A program made the position numbers and the translations under genes. Under the pieces are notes generated by a model. The model saw only the letters and a list, made by a program, of their open reading frames with translations. It ran no database searches and was not told the origin of the DNA. This document shows positions 32,908-41,842 of a stretch of DNA of 47,503 bases, piece by piece. The DNA comes from Bacteroidota bacterium (GTDB taxonomy: Bacteria; Bacteroidota; Bacteroidia; B-17B0; Aurantibacillaceae), in assembly GCA_013297775.1 (NCBI GenBank), contig JAAFIL010000024.1, forward strand, positions 5,175 through 52,677. Direction: 5' to 3'. Every line of letters begins with the position of its first letter. Positions within the stretch are counted from its first letter, which is position 1.

Positions 32908-34677
32908 ATGATTAAATTTTCTACCTCATTATCTGTCTGTTTATTTTTTTTAGTGGTTCCCCTTTTTAAAGCACAAGATTTACCTAAAGGTTTAACGCCG
33001 CAAGAGGCGCAACAAATGCCCTTTTATTTACAAAGCTTACAAAATAATGCACTACAAGCTCGCCTTATTACCACTCCACCGCCATACACGCAACTGCGCA
33101 ACGCTGCCGAGTGGGAAGAAATTCAAACGCTTAACATTACGTGGACCAGTTACACGCCTATTTTAAGAGAAATTATTAAAGCCGCTCAATTGCAAACAAA
33201 AATAACCATTGTGTGCAGCGACTCGTTAGTGGTTAAAAATAACCTCACGGCTAATAACGTACCTCTAATAAATTTAAAATTTGTGATAGCTCCATTTAAT
33301 TCGGTTTGGGCACGCGATTATTCGGCTAACCCCGTTTATGGCAAATACGTTGATTCGCTAATTTTAGTAGATTGGATTTATAACCGACCGCGTCCGCAAG
33401 ATGACCTTACCCCTACTGCCATTGCTAATGCTTGGAATATTCCTATTTACGAAACCAAAGTTAACCCGTGGGATTTGGTGCATACTGGTGGCAATTACAT
33501 GAGCGATGGTTTTGGCACTGCCTTTTCATCCAATTTAGTATTAAACGAAAATGCCAGTAAAACCGCTGCACAAATAGATACCATTATGAAAAAATTTATG
33601 GGCATTAATCGGTATATACGCATGCCTATTTTACCTTACGATGGCATCCACCACATAGATATGCACATGAAGTTGTTAGATGAAGAAACACTTTTATGGG
33701 GGCAATACCCGCTTGGAGTTTCTGATGGCCCACAAATAGAAGCCAACCTTCAATTCATTCAGTCGAACTACAATTCGGTGTTTGGAACACCTTATAAAGT
33801 AGTGCGCATTCCCATGCCTTTAGATAAAAATGGTAAATGGCCCAACCAAGCAGGAGGCTGGTATTGCACCTACACCAATGGCGTTTTTGTCAATAAAACG
33901 TATATCTTTCCAACGTATTACCAACAATACGACACCACCGCCTTCCGCATTTTAAAACAAGCTTTACCAGGTTATAAACTCGTTGGCATAGATTGCGATA
34001 ATGGTTCAAATCCTATCATTTCGGCTAGTGGTGCCATTCATTGCATTACCCATTCCATTGCGCACAACGATCCACTTTTAATTTCGCATCAAGCCTTAAC
34101 CGCTAAATGCGATACGGGTACTTACACCATAAACGCTAAAATTATGCACAAAAGCGGCATTGCATCAGCTAAAGTTTTCTGGACCAACGATACCCTTCAA
34201 GGGTTTACGCCCTTACCGATGGCTCTTGTTAATGTATCTAACCATACCTATCAAGCGGCTATACCTACTCAAACAGCAGGTAGCAAAGTTTATTATTACA
34301 TCGAAGCCCTTTCTAACTCGGGTAAAACCATGCAACGGCCTATTACTGCACCTTTAGGGCGCTATAGTTTTAGTGTAAGTACTTGCGCGTTAATAACCGC
34401 CATAAACAAAAACGAAATCGAAGTTCGAGCTGGAGCAGCTTATCCAAATCCGGCAAGTGCCATAACCTGCATACCACTTAATTGCAAAGGCACACAACAC
34501 GTTAGCGTTACCTTACGCAATGTTTTGGGGCAAACCGTAACCGAGTTATACAATGGCTTAACAGAAAATGGTGTAAAAAATGTTTTCTTATTTGCCGATA
34601 CTTATGCCAAAGGCGTTTATTTCATTGAGGTAAAAGGCGAAAAAAATAGAAGTGTACAAAAAATAATCATCAAGTAA
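32908..34677 (+). CDS. Secreted peptidylarginine deiminase (PPAD/agmatine deiminase family) with T9SS sorting domain
   Basis: A 589-residue predicted secreted enzyme that would convert arginine residues to citrulline. After a signal peptide (about 1-22) the deiminase fold spans about 60-390. Catalytic residues match the Porphyromonas gingivalis enzyme: Asp137 in VWARDYSANP, His249 and Asp251 in GIHHIDMHMK, Asn324 in TYTNGVF and nucleophile Cys379 in SGAIHCITH. TGGNYMSDGFG (193-203) is shared. The RPRP pair (Arg160, Arg162) matches, from memory, the two PPAD arginines that recognise a substrate C-terminus. An Ig-like domain (about 395-495) and a T9SS sorting domain (about 510-589, PNPASAITCIPL) follow, also as in PPAD. 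Agmatine as substrate is the main alternative. Confidence 0.87.
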   Translation: MIKFSTSLSVCLFFLVVPLFKAQDLPKGLTPQEAQQMPFYLQSLQNNALQARLITTPPPYTQLRNAAEWEEIQTLNITWTSYTPILREIIKAAQLQTKITIVCSDSLVVKNNLTANNVPLINLKFVIAPFNSVWARDYSANPVYGKYVDSLILVDWIYNRPRPQDDLTPTAIANAWNIPIYETKVNPWDLVHTGGNYMSDGFGTAFSSNLVLNENASKTAAQIDTIMKKFMGINRYIRMPILPYDGIHHIDMHMKLLDEETLLWGQYPLGVSDGPQIEANLQFIQSNYNSVFGTPYKVVRIPMPLDKNGKWPNQAGGWYCTYTNGVFVNKTYIFPTYYQQYDTTAFRILKQALPGYKLVGIDCDNGSNPIISASGAIHCITHSIAHNDPLLISHQALTAKCDTGTYTINAKIMHKSGIASAKVFWTNDTLQGFTPLPMALVNVSNHTYQAAIPTQTAGSKVYYYIEALSNSGKTMQRPITAPLGRYSFSVSTCALITAINKNEIEVRAGAAYPNPASAITCIPLNCKGTQHVSVTLRNVLGQTVTELYNGLTENGVKNVFLFADTYAKGVYFIEVKGEKNRSVQKIIIK

Positions 34678-34712
34678 TGGAAAGAGTTTAAGTAGTAAAA
34701 ATAAATATTGTT

Positions 34713-34720
34713 TACTTTTA
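34713..34720 (+). promoter_or_regulatory. Weak TACTTTTA -7-like box
   Basis: TACTTTTA differs from TAnnTTTG at one position and ends four bases before the ATG at 34725, the spacing seen at fmt, dapB and others. It may drive the beta-propeller operon separately from the deiminase gene 47 bp upstream. Confidence 0.35.
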
Positions 34721-34724
34721 CTGG

Positions 34725-36263
34725 ATGCTTTACCGTTTATTTATAGCAAGTTGTTTACTAGCACACTTAGGGGCTATAAGCCAAACCAACTATTACACTA
34801 AAAAACAAAATCTTATTGGGCAAACTAACGCACTTCGTCCCATTAGTGCTACCACATTTAGTTTTGGGTATTCGTTTTACGATGCCCATTACGATAGTAA
34901 GGGCAAGCGACTTTATTTTTCGACCCGCGCTAAAGATGCCACAGGTAAAGTATTTACCAACACGGCTTATCAATTTTGTTTAGATGTAAGCAACGATAGC
35001 ATCGTGTGGAGCAACGACGTGCATAAATTTGAACTGAGTAAAATAAACAATTACCTCTTCTACTCTAACGACATCAAAACTGGACGATTCAATAAACGCA
35101 GCGGCTTTGAGCAATTTGAATACCCCTCTCGTATTTTTTTTACAGATGAGACCACCAAACTTGGGTTAACCTACAACAGCAACGGCAACACCGATGGCGA
35201 AGAACGTTTAAAATGTTTGCAATTAGAAGATGGAAATTTAAAATGGAGCAGTTCCATTAGCCGTGCATTCGATTGGAACGAGGTAAAATACTTAAACGAT
35301 TCGGTGTTATTGATAGCCGCATCGGGTATTCATGGTATTCATTTAAGAACGGGAAAAACATGGTCGCATCCATTAATAACAGGCGATACGCAATTGAAAC
35401 GCATGGTGTTCTCCCCTATCACGCCCGAGTCGAGTACGCTTGGTAAGCCACCGTTTTTAAGTTCGCCACTCGAAAATGTGGTAACCCAATTATCGAGTAA
35501 TATTTTAATAGACGGCAATCGAATTTATTACGCTGGAAAAGATAAACTCGTGTGCTTAGATGATAAAGGCCAATTGTTGTGGAGTACCGATATTTCGGTG
35601 AGTCCAACAAGCAAATCGTTTTTATTTATAAATGGAAACGACTTATCGGTATTCAATTTGGGCGTGGCCAGTTTTAAAGATCGCATTATTGAGTATGGTA
35701 AACCGTATTTAATGGGTTTGGATAAATTAAGTGGAAAGGTCAATTTTAATCAATCGCTTTCTATATTTAATAGTCCTGTTGATTTTAAAATAGAAGCCAA
35801 TACCTTGTTTGTTGCCACCCGCGAAAAAATGTATCAGTTTAATATAGCCAATGGCGATATGCTCTATATGTTAGAGTTTAACGAGCGTCAATACGGGCGG
35901 TTTTTGGGCTTTGTAGATGGCAATGCGTATTGTGTTGAAAAGGAAGGGTTTTACGTGTCGCTTAATTTTATTAACGATAGAAGTATTTATTTTAAAACCG
36001 ATCATGGCAAAGTGTATGGTTTAGAAAAAAACGAAATTGCGTATGAGTATCAAATTTCGGAGTTGTTTGAGTTAGACGTTAAAACCAAAAATTACCGTTT
36101 ATTAAATCAGAAAGACGACACGTATATTGTAAGCAACAATTGGGAACTGATTGCGAAACTAAAAACGGGTTCTAAAGCCATATACTTAAACGATAAGCTG
36201 TATTACCCTGTAGGAAGGCAACTGCACATTATTAAACTTAATGAAATTCAAAATGGAAAATAA
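34725..36263 (+). CDS. Secreted PQQ-like beta-propeller protein
   Basis: A 512-residue protein with a signal peptide (about 1-18, ending GAISQ). Repeated motifs of the PQQ/quinoprotein-like beta-propeller type follow: LKCLQLEDGNLKWSSSI (about 162-178), YYAGKDKLVCLDDKGQLLWS, LMGLDKLSGKVNFN and YQFNIANGDMLYM. No calcium or PQQ-binding residues are evident, so it probably has a structural or binding role, in the manner of BamB-like propellers. The 3' end overlaps the start of the ArsC-like gene (ATG 36253 lies before the stop at 36261), giving a four-gene operon. Confidence 0.72.
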   Translation: MLYRLFIASCLLAHLGAISQTNYYTKKQNLIGQTNALRPISATTFSFGYSFYDAHYDSKGKRLYFSTRAKDATGKVFTNTAYQFCLDVSNDSIVWSNDVHKFELSKINNYLFYSNDIKTGRFNKRSGFEQFEYPSRIFFTDETTKLGLTYNSNGNTDGEERLKCLQLEDGNLKWSSSISRAFDWNEVKYLNDSVLLIAASGIHGIHLRTGKTWSHPLITGDTQLKRMVFSPITPESSTLGKPPFLSSPLENVVTQLSSNILIDGNRIYYAGKDKLVCLDDKGQLLWSTDISVSPTSKSFLFINGNDLSVFNLGVASFKDRIIEYGKPYLMGLDKLSGKVNFNQSLSIFNSPVDFKIEANTLFVATREKMYQFNIANGDMLYMLEFNERQYGRFLGFVDGNAYCVEKEGFYVSLNFINDRSIYFKTDHGKVYGLEKNEIAYEYQISELFELDVKTKNYRLLNQKDDTYIVSNNWELIAKLKTGSKAIYLNDKLYYPVGRQLHIIKLNEIQNGK

Positions 36264-36612
36264 ACTCTACTACCTTTCAACGTGCGATACCTGCACTAGA
36301 ATTATAAACGAAACAGGCATTAACGCCTCAACTTTTATTTTTCAAGATATAAAAACACAAACTATTACGCCTTTGCAACTCGATGAATTAAAACAATTAA
36401 GCGGCAGTTACGAAAGTTTGTTTAGCAAAATAGCGCGTAAATACCGAGCCATGGATTTACATACCAAAACCTTAACCGAAGCAGATTATCGTCAATTGAT
36501 TTTAGAAGAATACACCTTTTTAAAACGCCCCGTTGTTCTTTATAAAAATCAAATTTTTATTGGAAACAGTAAAGCCACTATTAACGCCATTCAACAAGCC
36601 CTTCACGTATGA
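36253..36612 (+). CDS. ArsC/Spx-family thioredoxin-fold protein
   Basis: A 119-residue protein of the arsenate reductase/Spx fold. The N-terminal strand leads to STCDTCTRI with a CxxC at Cys11 and Cys14. IQDIKTQ-like FQDIKTQTITPLQL is the family linker (the region of the canonical DI...PS/TxxEL). FLKRPVVLYKNQIFIGN (about 92-108) contains the cis-proline and the conserved Arg before it. Known members reduce arsenate or act as RNA polymerase regulators (Spx, with CxxC). No ars genes are near, so arsenate reduction is not assumed. ATG 36253 is preferred to 36241 for the usual N-terminal length. It overlaps the kinase gene by ATGA. Confidence 0.75.
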   Translation: MENKLYYLSTCDTCTRIINETGINASTFIFQDIKTQTITPLQLDELKQLSGSYESLFSKIARKYRAMDLHTKTLTEADYRQLILEEYTFLKRPVVLYKNQIFIGNSKATINAIQQALHV

Positions 36613-37652
36613 AAATAACGGCTCGAATATTGGTTTATGCCTTAATTGCTGCCGTTTTAATTACCATTTTAGAGGTATTCATCAATTACTTTCAAACACA
36701 AGCCATCAATGTTTCCTTTATTTTACTCAGCTTCTTCGTTACCTTTGTAGGCATTTTTTTATTGCTTTACATATTTTATTATTACACCGTTTCTAAAACA
36801 CTCAACAAATTATCCGAACGGCTCGAAAATCGGTTTTTAAGTAATGCGATTCCACAAGAGTTAAACGTACTCGACGATAACGACTCGTTAGATAAGTTAG
36901 AACAAAACATTCGCAAACTCGAAATAGAACGCGAAAAAGAAATGGAGCAATTTAAAAATTTGGATAGCTACCGCAAAGAATATCTTGGCAATGTTTCGCA
37001 CGAAATGAAAACCCCCATTTTTAATATACAAGGGTATTTAGATACGCTACTAGACGGAGGCATAAACGACCCCGAAATAAATACAGTTTATTTGAGAAAA
37101 GCCGATAAAAGCATCGAACGGCTCATTCATATCATTGATGATTTAGAAACCATTACCCAATTAGAAACTGGCGGTTTACAATTGGATAAAGACAAGTTTG
37201 ACATTGCGGCCTTATGCAAAGATATTTACGGCCAATTAGAGTTGAGTGCTTCTAAACGTAATATTAAATTAAGCCTCGATAAAAAATACGATAAACCCAT
37301 TTGGGTTTTAGCCGATAAATTTCGTATCCGACAAGTGTTATCGAACTTAGTAACCAATAGCATTAAATATGGTAAAGAAAATGGCGAAACACTTATTGGT
37401 TTACAATATTATGCCAACGATGTCATCATAGAAATTAGCGATAACGGATTAGGAATTGAAGAAAGGCATTTACCGCGTTTATTTGAACGTTTTTACCGAA
37501 TAGATAAAGGGCGAAGTCGCGAGCAAGGTGGCACTGGTTTAGGTTTAGCCATTGTAAAACACATCTTAGAAGCCCACGATAAAACCATCGAAGTGCAAAG
37601 TAAACTTAATAAAGGAACGAGGTTTACTTTTTCGCTCGACTCTGCCTTGTAA
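36609..37652 (+). CDS. Sensor histidine kinase (PhoR-like), orphan
   Basis: A 347-residue kinase. Two membrane helices (about 8-28 and 37-60) enclose only a very short periplasmic loop, so it probably senses membrane or cytoplasmic signals. A coiled linker (about 65-120) follows. The phospho-acceptor is His131 in VSHEMKTPIFN, the N-box is SNLVTNSIKYG, the G1 box is ISDNGLGIEE, the F-box is LFERFYRIDKGRS and the G2 box is GGTGLGLAIVKHI. No response regulator gene is in the window, so its partner is unknown. The ArsC-like protein upstream overlaps it by 4 bp and might connect it to redox or stress signals, an inference from position only. Confidence 0.9.
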   Translation: MKITARILVYALIAAVLITILEVFINYFQTQAINVSFILLSFFVTFVGIFLLLYIFYYYTVSKTLNKLSERLENRFLSNAIPQELNVLDDNDSLDKLEQNIRKLEIEREKEMEQFKNLDSYRKEYLGNVSHEMKTPIFNIQGYLDTLLDGGINDPEINTVYLRKADKSIERLIHIIDDLETITQLETGGLQLDKDKFDIAALCKDIYGQLELSASKRNIKLSLDKKYDKPIWVLADKFRIRQVLSNLVTNSIKYGKENGETLIGLQYYANDVIIEISDNGLGIEERHLPRLFERFYRIDKGRSREQGGTGLGLAIVKHILEAHDKTIEVQSKLNKGTRFTFSLDSAL

Positions 37653-37663
37653 TACAATACACT

Positions 37664-38002
37664 ATGAAACGCCCTAAAATAATAACTTTCATTTGTATCA
37701 TTGGTTTTGTTACAGTGGTATGCACTTTTCCGCAAATGTTTTCGCCCGAGATAAAAAAATTAGGGAGTTGGGTACCCGCTTTTTATGGGTTACTAGTAGC
37801 CGCCGAGTTTATTGCCTGCATTGGGTTATGGCATTTTAAACAATGGGGGGCACTTCTGTTTTTAACGGCTCTATTTGCCAAATTGGCTTTTTATATTGTA
37901 ACCAACGATATGAATTTTGGATTTTATTTTCAATCAGTTATTTTGATAATTGCCTCACTTATTTTATGGCGGCATTTTGTTAAAATGAACCCCAATCTTT
38001 AA
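37664..38002 (+). CDS. Small hypothetical membrane protein
   Basis: A 112-residue protein with four predicted hydrophobic helices (about 5-25, 38-56, 62-80, 86-104) and little else: IITFICIIGFVTVVCTFP, VPAFYGLLVAAEFIACIGLW and so on. I cannot place it in a named family. It could be DoxX-like in size but lacks a clear signature. It starts 11 bases behind the histidine kinase stop and closes the operon. Confidence 0.65.
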   Translation: MKRPKIITFICIIGFVTVVCTFPQMFSPEIKKLGSWVPAFYGLLVAAEFIACIGLWHFKQWGALLFLTALFAKLAFYIVTNDMNFGFYFQSVILIIASLILWRHFVKMNPNL

Positions 38003-38069
38003 AATGTAAAGGATACATCTGATTAAGACCCAAAATCATCTAAAATCTGTTGATTTATGGATAATAGTT

Positions 38070-38101
38070 TTGTCCTATCCGAAAAAATTATTATATCTTT
38101 A
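38070..38101 (+). promoter_or_regulatory. Putative recQ promoter
   Basis: TTG (38070-38072) and TATCTTTA (38094-38101) are 21 bases apart. The -7 box has one mismatch to TAnnTTTG. The leader to the ATG at 38139 would be about 33 bases. Confidence 0.45.
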
Positions 38102-38138
38102 TATAGAAAATTAATCATCCCTACATCCCTTATACAGT

Positions 38139-40349
38139 ATGATAGCAGAAGTAGAAACTCAAGAATTAACCGAGATGCTGAAAAGTTTTTTCGGCTTCGA
38201 AGGCTTTAAAGGTAATCAAGAACAAATCATAAAAAGCATTTTAGGAGGGCAAGATACCTTTGTGATAATGCCAACGGGTGGCGGTAAAAGTTTATGCTAC
38301 CAATTGCCAGCCCTCATTAGCGAAGGCACGGCCATTGTGGTGTCGCCTTTAATAGCTTTAATGAAAAACCAAGTAGATGCCATTCGTGGATTTAGTAACG
38401 ATACGGGCATTGCACATTTTCTTAATTCGTCGCTCAATAAAAGCGATATTTTAAAAGTAAAAAAAGATGTATTAAGTGGTAAAACTAAACTGCTTTACAT
38501 TGCCCCCGAAACCTTAACAAAAGAAGAAAACATTACGTTTTTTAAAGAGTTTAAAATTTCGTTTTTCGCCATAGATGAGGCACATTGTATTTCGGAATGG
38601 GGACACGATTTCCGTCCCGAATACCGACGTTTGCGCCCAATTATAGACATGGTTGGTGGCGTTCCGGTGATTGCGTTAACCGCAACCGCTACGCCTAAAG
38701 TGCAACAAGACATTCAAAAAAACTTAGGGATGTTAACGGCCAACTTATTTAAGTCGTCGTTTAACCGCCCTAACCTCTACTACGAAGTGCGCCCCAAACA
38801 AAACGTTATTAAAGAAATTATTAAATACGTTAAGCAAAATGCTAATAAAAGCGGCATCATTTACTGCCTTAGTCGAAAAAAAGTAGAAGAAATAGCACAA
38901 GCCTTAGTTGTTAATGGCGTGAAAGCAGCACCTTACCATGCGGGATTAGATGCCAAAGAACGTGCCAAAACACAAGATGGCTTTTTGATGGAAGATTTAC
39001 AAGTGATTGTAGCCACCATTGCTTTTGGAATGGGCATTGATAAACCCGATGTGCGTTTTGTTATTCATCACGACATTCCTAAATCGCTCGAAGGCTATTA
39101 CCAAGAAACTGGGCGTGCCGGACGCGATGGCGGCGAGGGCAATTGTGTAACGTTTTATAGTTACGACGATATCATTAAACTCGAAAAGTTTATGAAAGAT
39201 AAACCCGTAAATGAACAAGAAATTGGAAAGCAAATGCTAGGCGAAACCGCTTCGTTTGCCGAAACCAGTGCGTGCCGACGTAAATTTATTTTACATTATT
39301 TTGGCGAAGAATACGATGCCAAAGCCTGTACCGAAATGTGCGATAACTGTCGGTATCCACGGCAAAAATTTGAAGCCAAAGACGATTTACACTTATGCTT
39401 AGAAACTGTTTTAGAAGCCAAAGAACGTCACAAATTAAAAGATGTGATTAATATTTTGATGGGTACTTTAACCGCTACTGCCAAAACTTATAAACACAAC
39501 ACCCTCGAATGTTGGGGGCAAGGCGTAGAAAGCGATAAAGATGAAAAATTTTGGCAAGCTATACTGCGTCAAACCATTGTTAACGGCTATTTAATAAAAG
39601 ATATTGAAAACTATGGTTTATTGCGCCTAAGCGATAAAGGTCACGCATTTTTGAAAAAACCAGTTAGCATTAAATTGGCCCTCGACCACGATTATAACAA
39701 CACGGATAAAGACGAAGATGAATTTGCCGCAGCAGGTGGAAAAGCAGGAAGTGCCGCCGACGAAACCTTATTTGCTTTACTAAAAGACTTGGTTAAAAAA
39801 ACGGCTAAATTAAAAGCCTTGCCTCCTTACATCATTTTTCAGGAAATATCTTTAGAAGAAATGGCCATTCAATACCCAATTACCATGGATGAGCTAACAA
39901 AAATTAGTGGTGTGGGTGCTGGTAAAGCTGCCAAATTTGGGAAACCTTTTATTGACCTTATTAAAAAACACGTCGAAGAAAATGACATCGAACGCCCAAT
40001 GGACATGGTGATTAAATCGGTGGTTAACAAAAGTGGCTTAAAAGTTTTTATCATTCAAAACATAGATCGCAAAGTGAATTTAGCCGATATGGCTAAAAGC
40101 AAAAACATGAAAGTACCCGATTTAATTACCGAAATTGAAACCATTGTACTGAGTGGCACTAAAGTTAATTTGAATTATTACATTGACTATTTAATGGACG
40201 AAGACAAATGCAACGAAATTTTAGATTATTTTAAAGAAAGCAGCTCCGACAGCATCGAAGAAGCTTTAAAAGAATTGGGCGAAAACGATTATTCGGAAGA
40301 AGAAGTAAGATGTGTGCGTATTAAATTTTTAAGTGAATACGGCAATTAA
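38139..40349 (+). CDS. recQ: ATP-dependent DNA helicase RecQ
   Basis: A 3'-to-5' superfamily 2 helicase in recombination and fork repair. The 736-residue length is long but usual for Bacteroidota RecQ. Walker A is PTGGGKSLCY with Lys50. Motif II is FFAIDEAHCISEWGHDFRPE (with the aromatic-rich loop), motif III is LTATATP, motif VI is QETGRAGRDG. The zinc-binding site uses four cysteines in TSACRRKFILHYFG and CTEMCDNCRYP. The RQC winged helix covers about 410-500. An HRDC domain (about 540-610) has EEMAIQYPITMDELTKISGV. An acidic tail follows. A strong terminator lies 40 bases behind the stop. Confidence 0.96.
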   Translation: MIAEVETQELTEMLKSFFGFEGFKGNQEQIIKSILGGQDTFVIMPTGGGKSLCYQLPALISEGTAIVVSPLIALMKNQVDAIRGFSNDTGIAHFLNSSLNKSDILKVKKDVLSGKTKLLYIAPETLTKEENITFFKEFKISFFAIDEAHCISEWGHDFRPEYRRLRPIIDMVGGVPVIALTATATPKVQQDIQKNLGMLTANLFKSSFNRPNLYYEVRPKQNVIKEIIKYVKQNANKSGIIYCLSRKKVEEIAQALVVNGVKAAPYHAGLDAKERAKTQDGFLMEDLQVIVATIAFGMGIDKPDVRFVIHHDIPKSLEGYYQETGRAGRDGGEGNCVTFYSYDDIIKLEKFMKDKPVNEQEIGKQMLGETASFAETSACRRKFILHYFGEEYDAKACTEMCDNCRYPRQKFEAKDDLHLCLETVLEAKERHKLKDVINILMGTLTATAKTYKHNTLECWGQGVESDKDEKFWQAILRQTIVNGYLIKDIENYGLLRLSDKGHAFLKKPVSIKLALDHDYNNTDKDEDEFAAAGGKAGSAADETLFALLKDLVKKTAKLKALPPYIIFQEISLEEMAIQYPITMDELTKISGVGAGKAAKFGKPFIDLIKKHVEENDIERPMDMVIKSVVNKSGLKVFIIQNIDRKVNLADMAKSKNMKVPDLITEIETIVLSGTKVNLNYYIDYLMDEDKCNEILDYFKESSSDSIEEALKELGENDYSEEEVRCVRIKFLSEYGN

Positions 40350-40384
40350 AATAAAGTTGACAAAAGTAAGTTTTAACCAAAAGC

Positions 40385-40427
40385 TCCCCAAAAAAGGATA
40401 CCAAGTCGGGTATCCTTTTTTTGTGGA
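40385..40427 (+). terminator. Rho-independent terminator of recQ
   Basis: GGATACC and GGTATCC pair around AAGTC. The stem is extended by AAAAAA and TTTTTTT tracts (about 40389-40422) and weakly by CTCC and GGAG on the outside. Confidence 0.85.
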
Positions 40428-40511
40428 GTACTAAAAAAACTTATCCGAGATTTCAAGAGAGAAGTTCTTTAGAATAAAATAGCTAACTCTATAAAAATAC
40501 TTGAACCCTTA

Positions 40512-40646
40512 TCTCGTCCTTGTTTAGCGAAGCGTAACGAGGACGTTTGAGAGCTGCGTTTGTAACGCAGATAAAGTGATGGTGTGGGCGTTACAAACGC
40601 CCGTTTAGCACCTCCTCGTTTCCGCTAACGCTCAAACAAGGACGAG
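40512..40646 (-). repeat. REP-like composite, copy B
   Basis: A 135-bp element with perfect 13-bp terminal inverted repeats, CTCGTCCTTGTTT (40513-40525) and AAACAAGGACGAG (40634-40646). Its first 83 bp (40512-40594) are the reverse complement of the copy at 31939-32021 (three mismatches). Inside are two GCGTTTGTAACGC/GGCGTTACAAACGCC arms, and near each end a CGTCCTTGTT...AACGAGGACG or CCTCGTTT...AAACAAGG hairpin. The two-REP arrangement resembles a bacterial interspersed mosaic element. The rest of the 365-bp gap (40428-40511, 40647-40714) shows nothing. Confidence 0.82.
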
Positions 40647-40714
40647 GGGAAAAGAGAAATTAAGAACCGCTTAAAAAATGAGTTAGATGGAATTATGCAA
40701 TAGGAATGGTATTG

Positions 40715-41314
40715 CTAATGATAATAAGCCTCTTCGAGCAATTGCTCTTGCCCCGGGCGCAACTGATTAACGCGGCCTAGAGAAACGCCAATAAAAATAG
40801 TTTTGCGGAGGTGATGTGGCTTTTTATGAACCTTAAAATCGCGAGGCAAAATAGATAAACTAAAATTCATTTTTAATACATCGTAAATACTTTCATTGTT
40901 ATTATTGTTCAATAAATTACTTTCTGTTACAAACAAACTCAACTCCACACTTTGCGAATGCCAAATCCCATTCAAATAAACTTGACCGTTTAACTTTAAC
41001 GTTTTGTGGTTATGGTTGCTAAGATTGGTAAATTGCTCTGCCCCTAAAGGTGCCTTAAAGTAAAGGTTCGTGCTTGTTAAATCGTTTAACCAATCGTCAA
41101 TAGTATCTTGCCCTGTTTTAAATTTATTGAAATCAAGTTTTAAATAAAGAGCCTGCTTACTTTCGTCGTAAAACAGAAAACTGGCATTGTTGATGGAAAA
41201 ACATTGTGTTTTTTGTACACACGTTTGTATAAAAGTACTAGAAGAAATAATTAACTGACTTTTAATAGACACACTTAAAAAAAGAAATACCAAACTCGAA
41301 TAAAACGTTTTCAT
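40715..41314 (-). CDS. Hypothetical secreted protein, possibly YceI-like
   Basis: A 199-residue protein with a signal peptide (about 1-20, ending SIKSQ). The body has short beta-strand motifs: LYLKLDFNKFKTGQDTIDDW, KLNGQVYLNGIWHSQSVELS and MNFSLSILPRDFKV. Their order and spacing (a strand ending in a GxxxxDxWL helix start, then a NG-type hairpin, then an RD-like strand) are reminiscent of the YceI lipocalin-like barrel, but the match is weak and I do not assign it. Seven-residue Asn-rich NNNNNE in the middle is unusual. It stands alone, with about 530 bp of non-coding DNA upstream. Confidence 0.6.
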   Translation of the reverse strand: MKTFYSSLVFLFLSVSIKSQLIISSSTFIQTCVQKTQCFSINNASFLFYDESKQALYLKLDFNKFKTGQDTIDDWLNDLTSTNLYFKAPLGAEQFTNLSNHNHKTLKLNGQVYLNGIWHSQSVELSLFVTESNLLNNNNNESIYDVLKMNFSLSILPRDFKVHKKPHHLRKTIFIGVSLGRVNQLRPGQEQLLEEAYYH

Positions 41315-41842
41315 ATATATATAACAATAGCAAATTAACTTAGTTGAACAAACAAAACCCGTAATAACAGTATTTAACCAAAAGCTAAGTAAAATACGAA
41401 ATTAGCTAATATAAACGAATTTGCGGTTTAATTCAAGATTATTCTAAACCCTCCTTTCTTAAAATATAGTTTTAATTTTTAATCATCCTATATTACATCC
41501 ACCACAAGTTCAAAAAATACTTATCTATTAGGTTAAGCAGAGGCCAACACCAACGAACTAATTTCGACTTGCTATTGTCCCATTATTACACACCTTTTTA
41601 GTTCTGTTCTAATTAATTATGTACTTTTATGCGCTGATAGCGAATACCAATTGCATCTATAAAAGAGTCAACTTGATGGCAAAAAAAATTCCATTATTCA
41701 AAGTGAAAAATGCAGGCATAGCTCTTGCTAAGTCGAGTAGTTTCAACAAAGAAGAATAAGAAATTTTCGATCAGGATTGAACTATTTTACAATTGTATGG
41801 AGTATAGCATTTAATCAATAGGAATATAAAGATTAACCTACT
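41315..41842. other. 528-bp AT-rich intergenic region, nothing recognised
   Basis: It lies between divergent genes. A lone GAATACCAATTGCATC at about 41642-41657 resembles the ends of the TACCAA elements, but no inverted partner follows. A 27-residue frame (41672 onwards, MAKKIPLFKVKNAG) is probably chance. No promoter box within 60 bases of ATG 41843. Confidence 0.45.

Noticed and set aside
36253-36612. Arsenate resistance gene
   Set aside because: The fold matches ArsC, but no other ars genes are near and Spx-like proteins share the same CxxC, so resistance is not claimed.
41672-41760. Short frame MAKKIPLFKVKNAG
   Set aside because: 27 codons, no promoter box or conservation evidence, likely chance.
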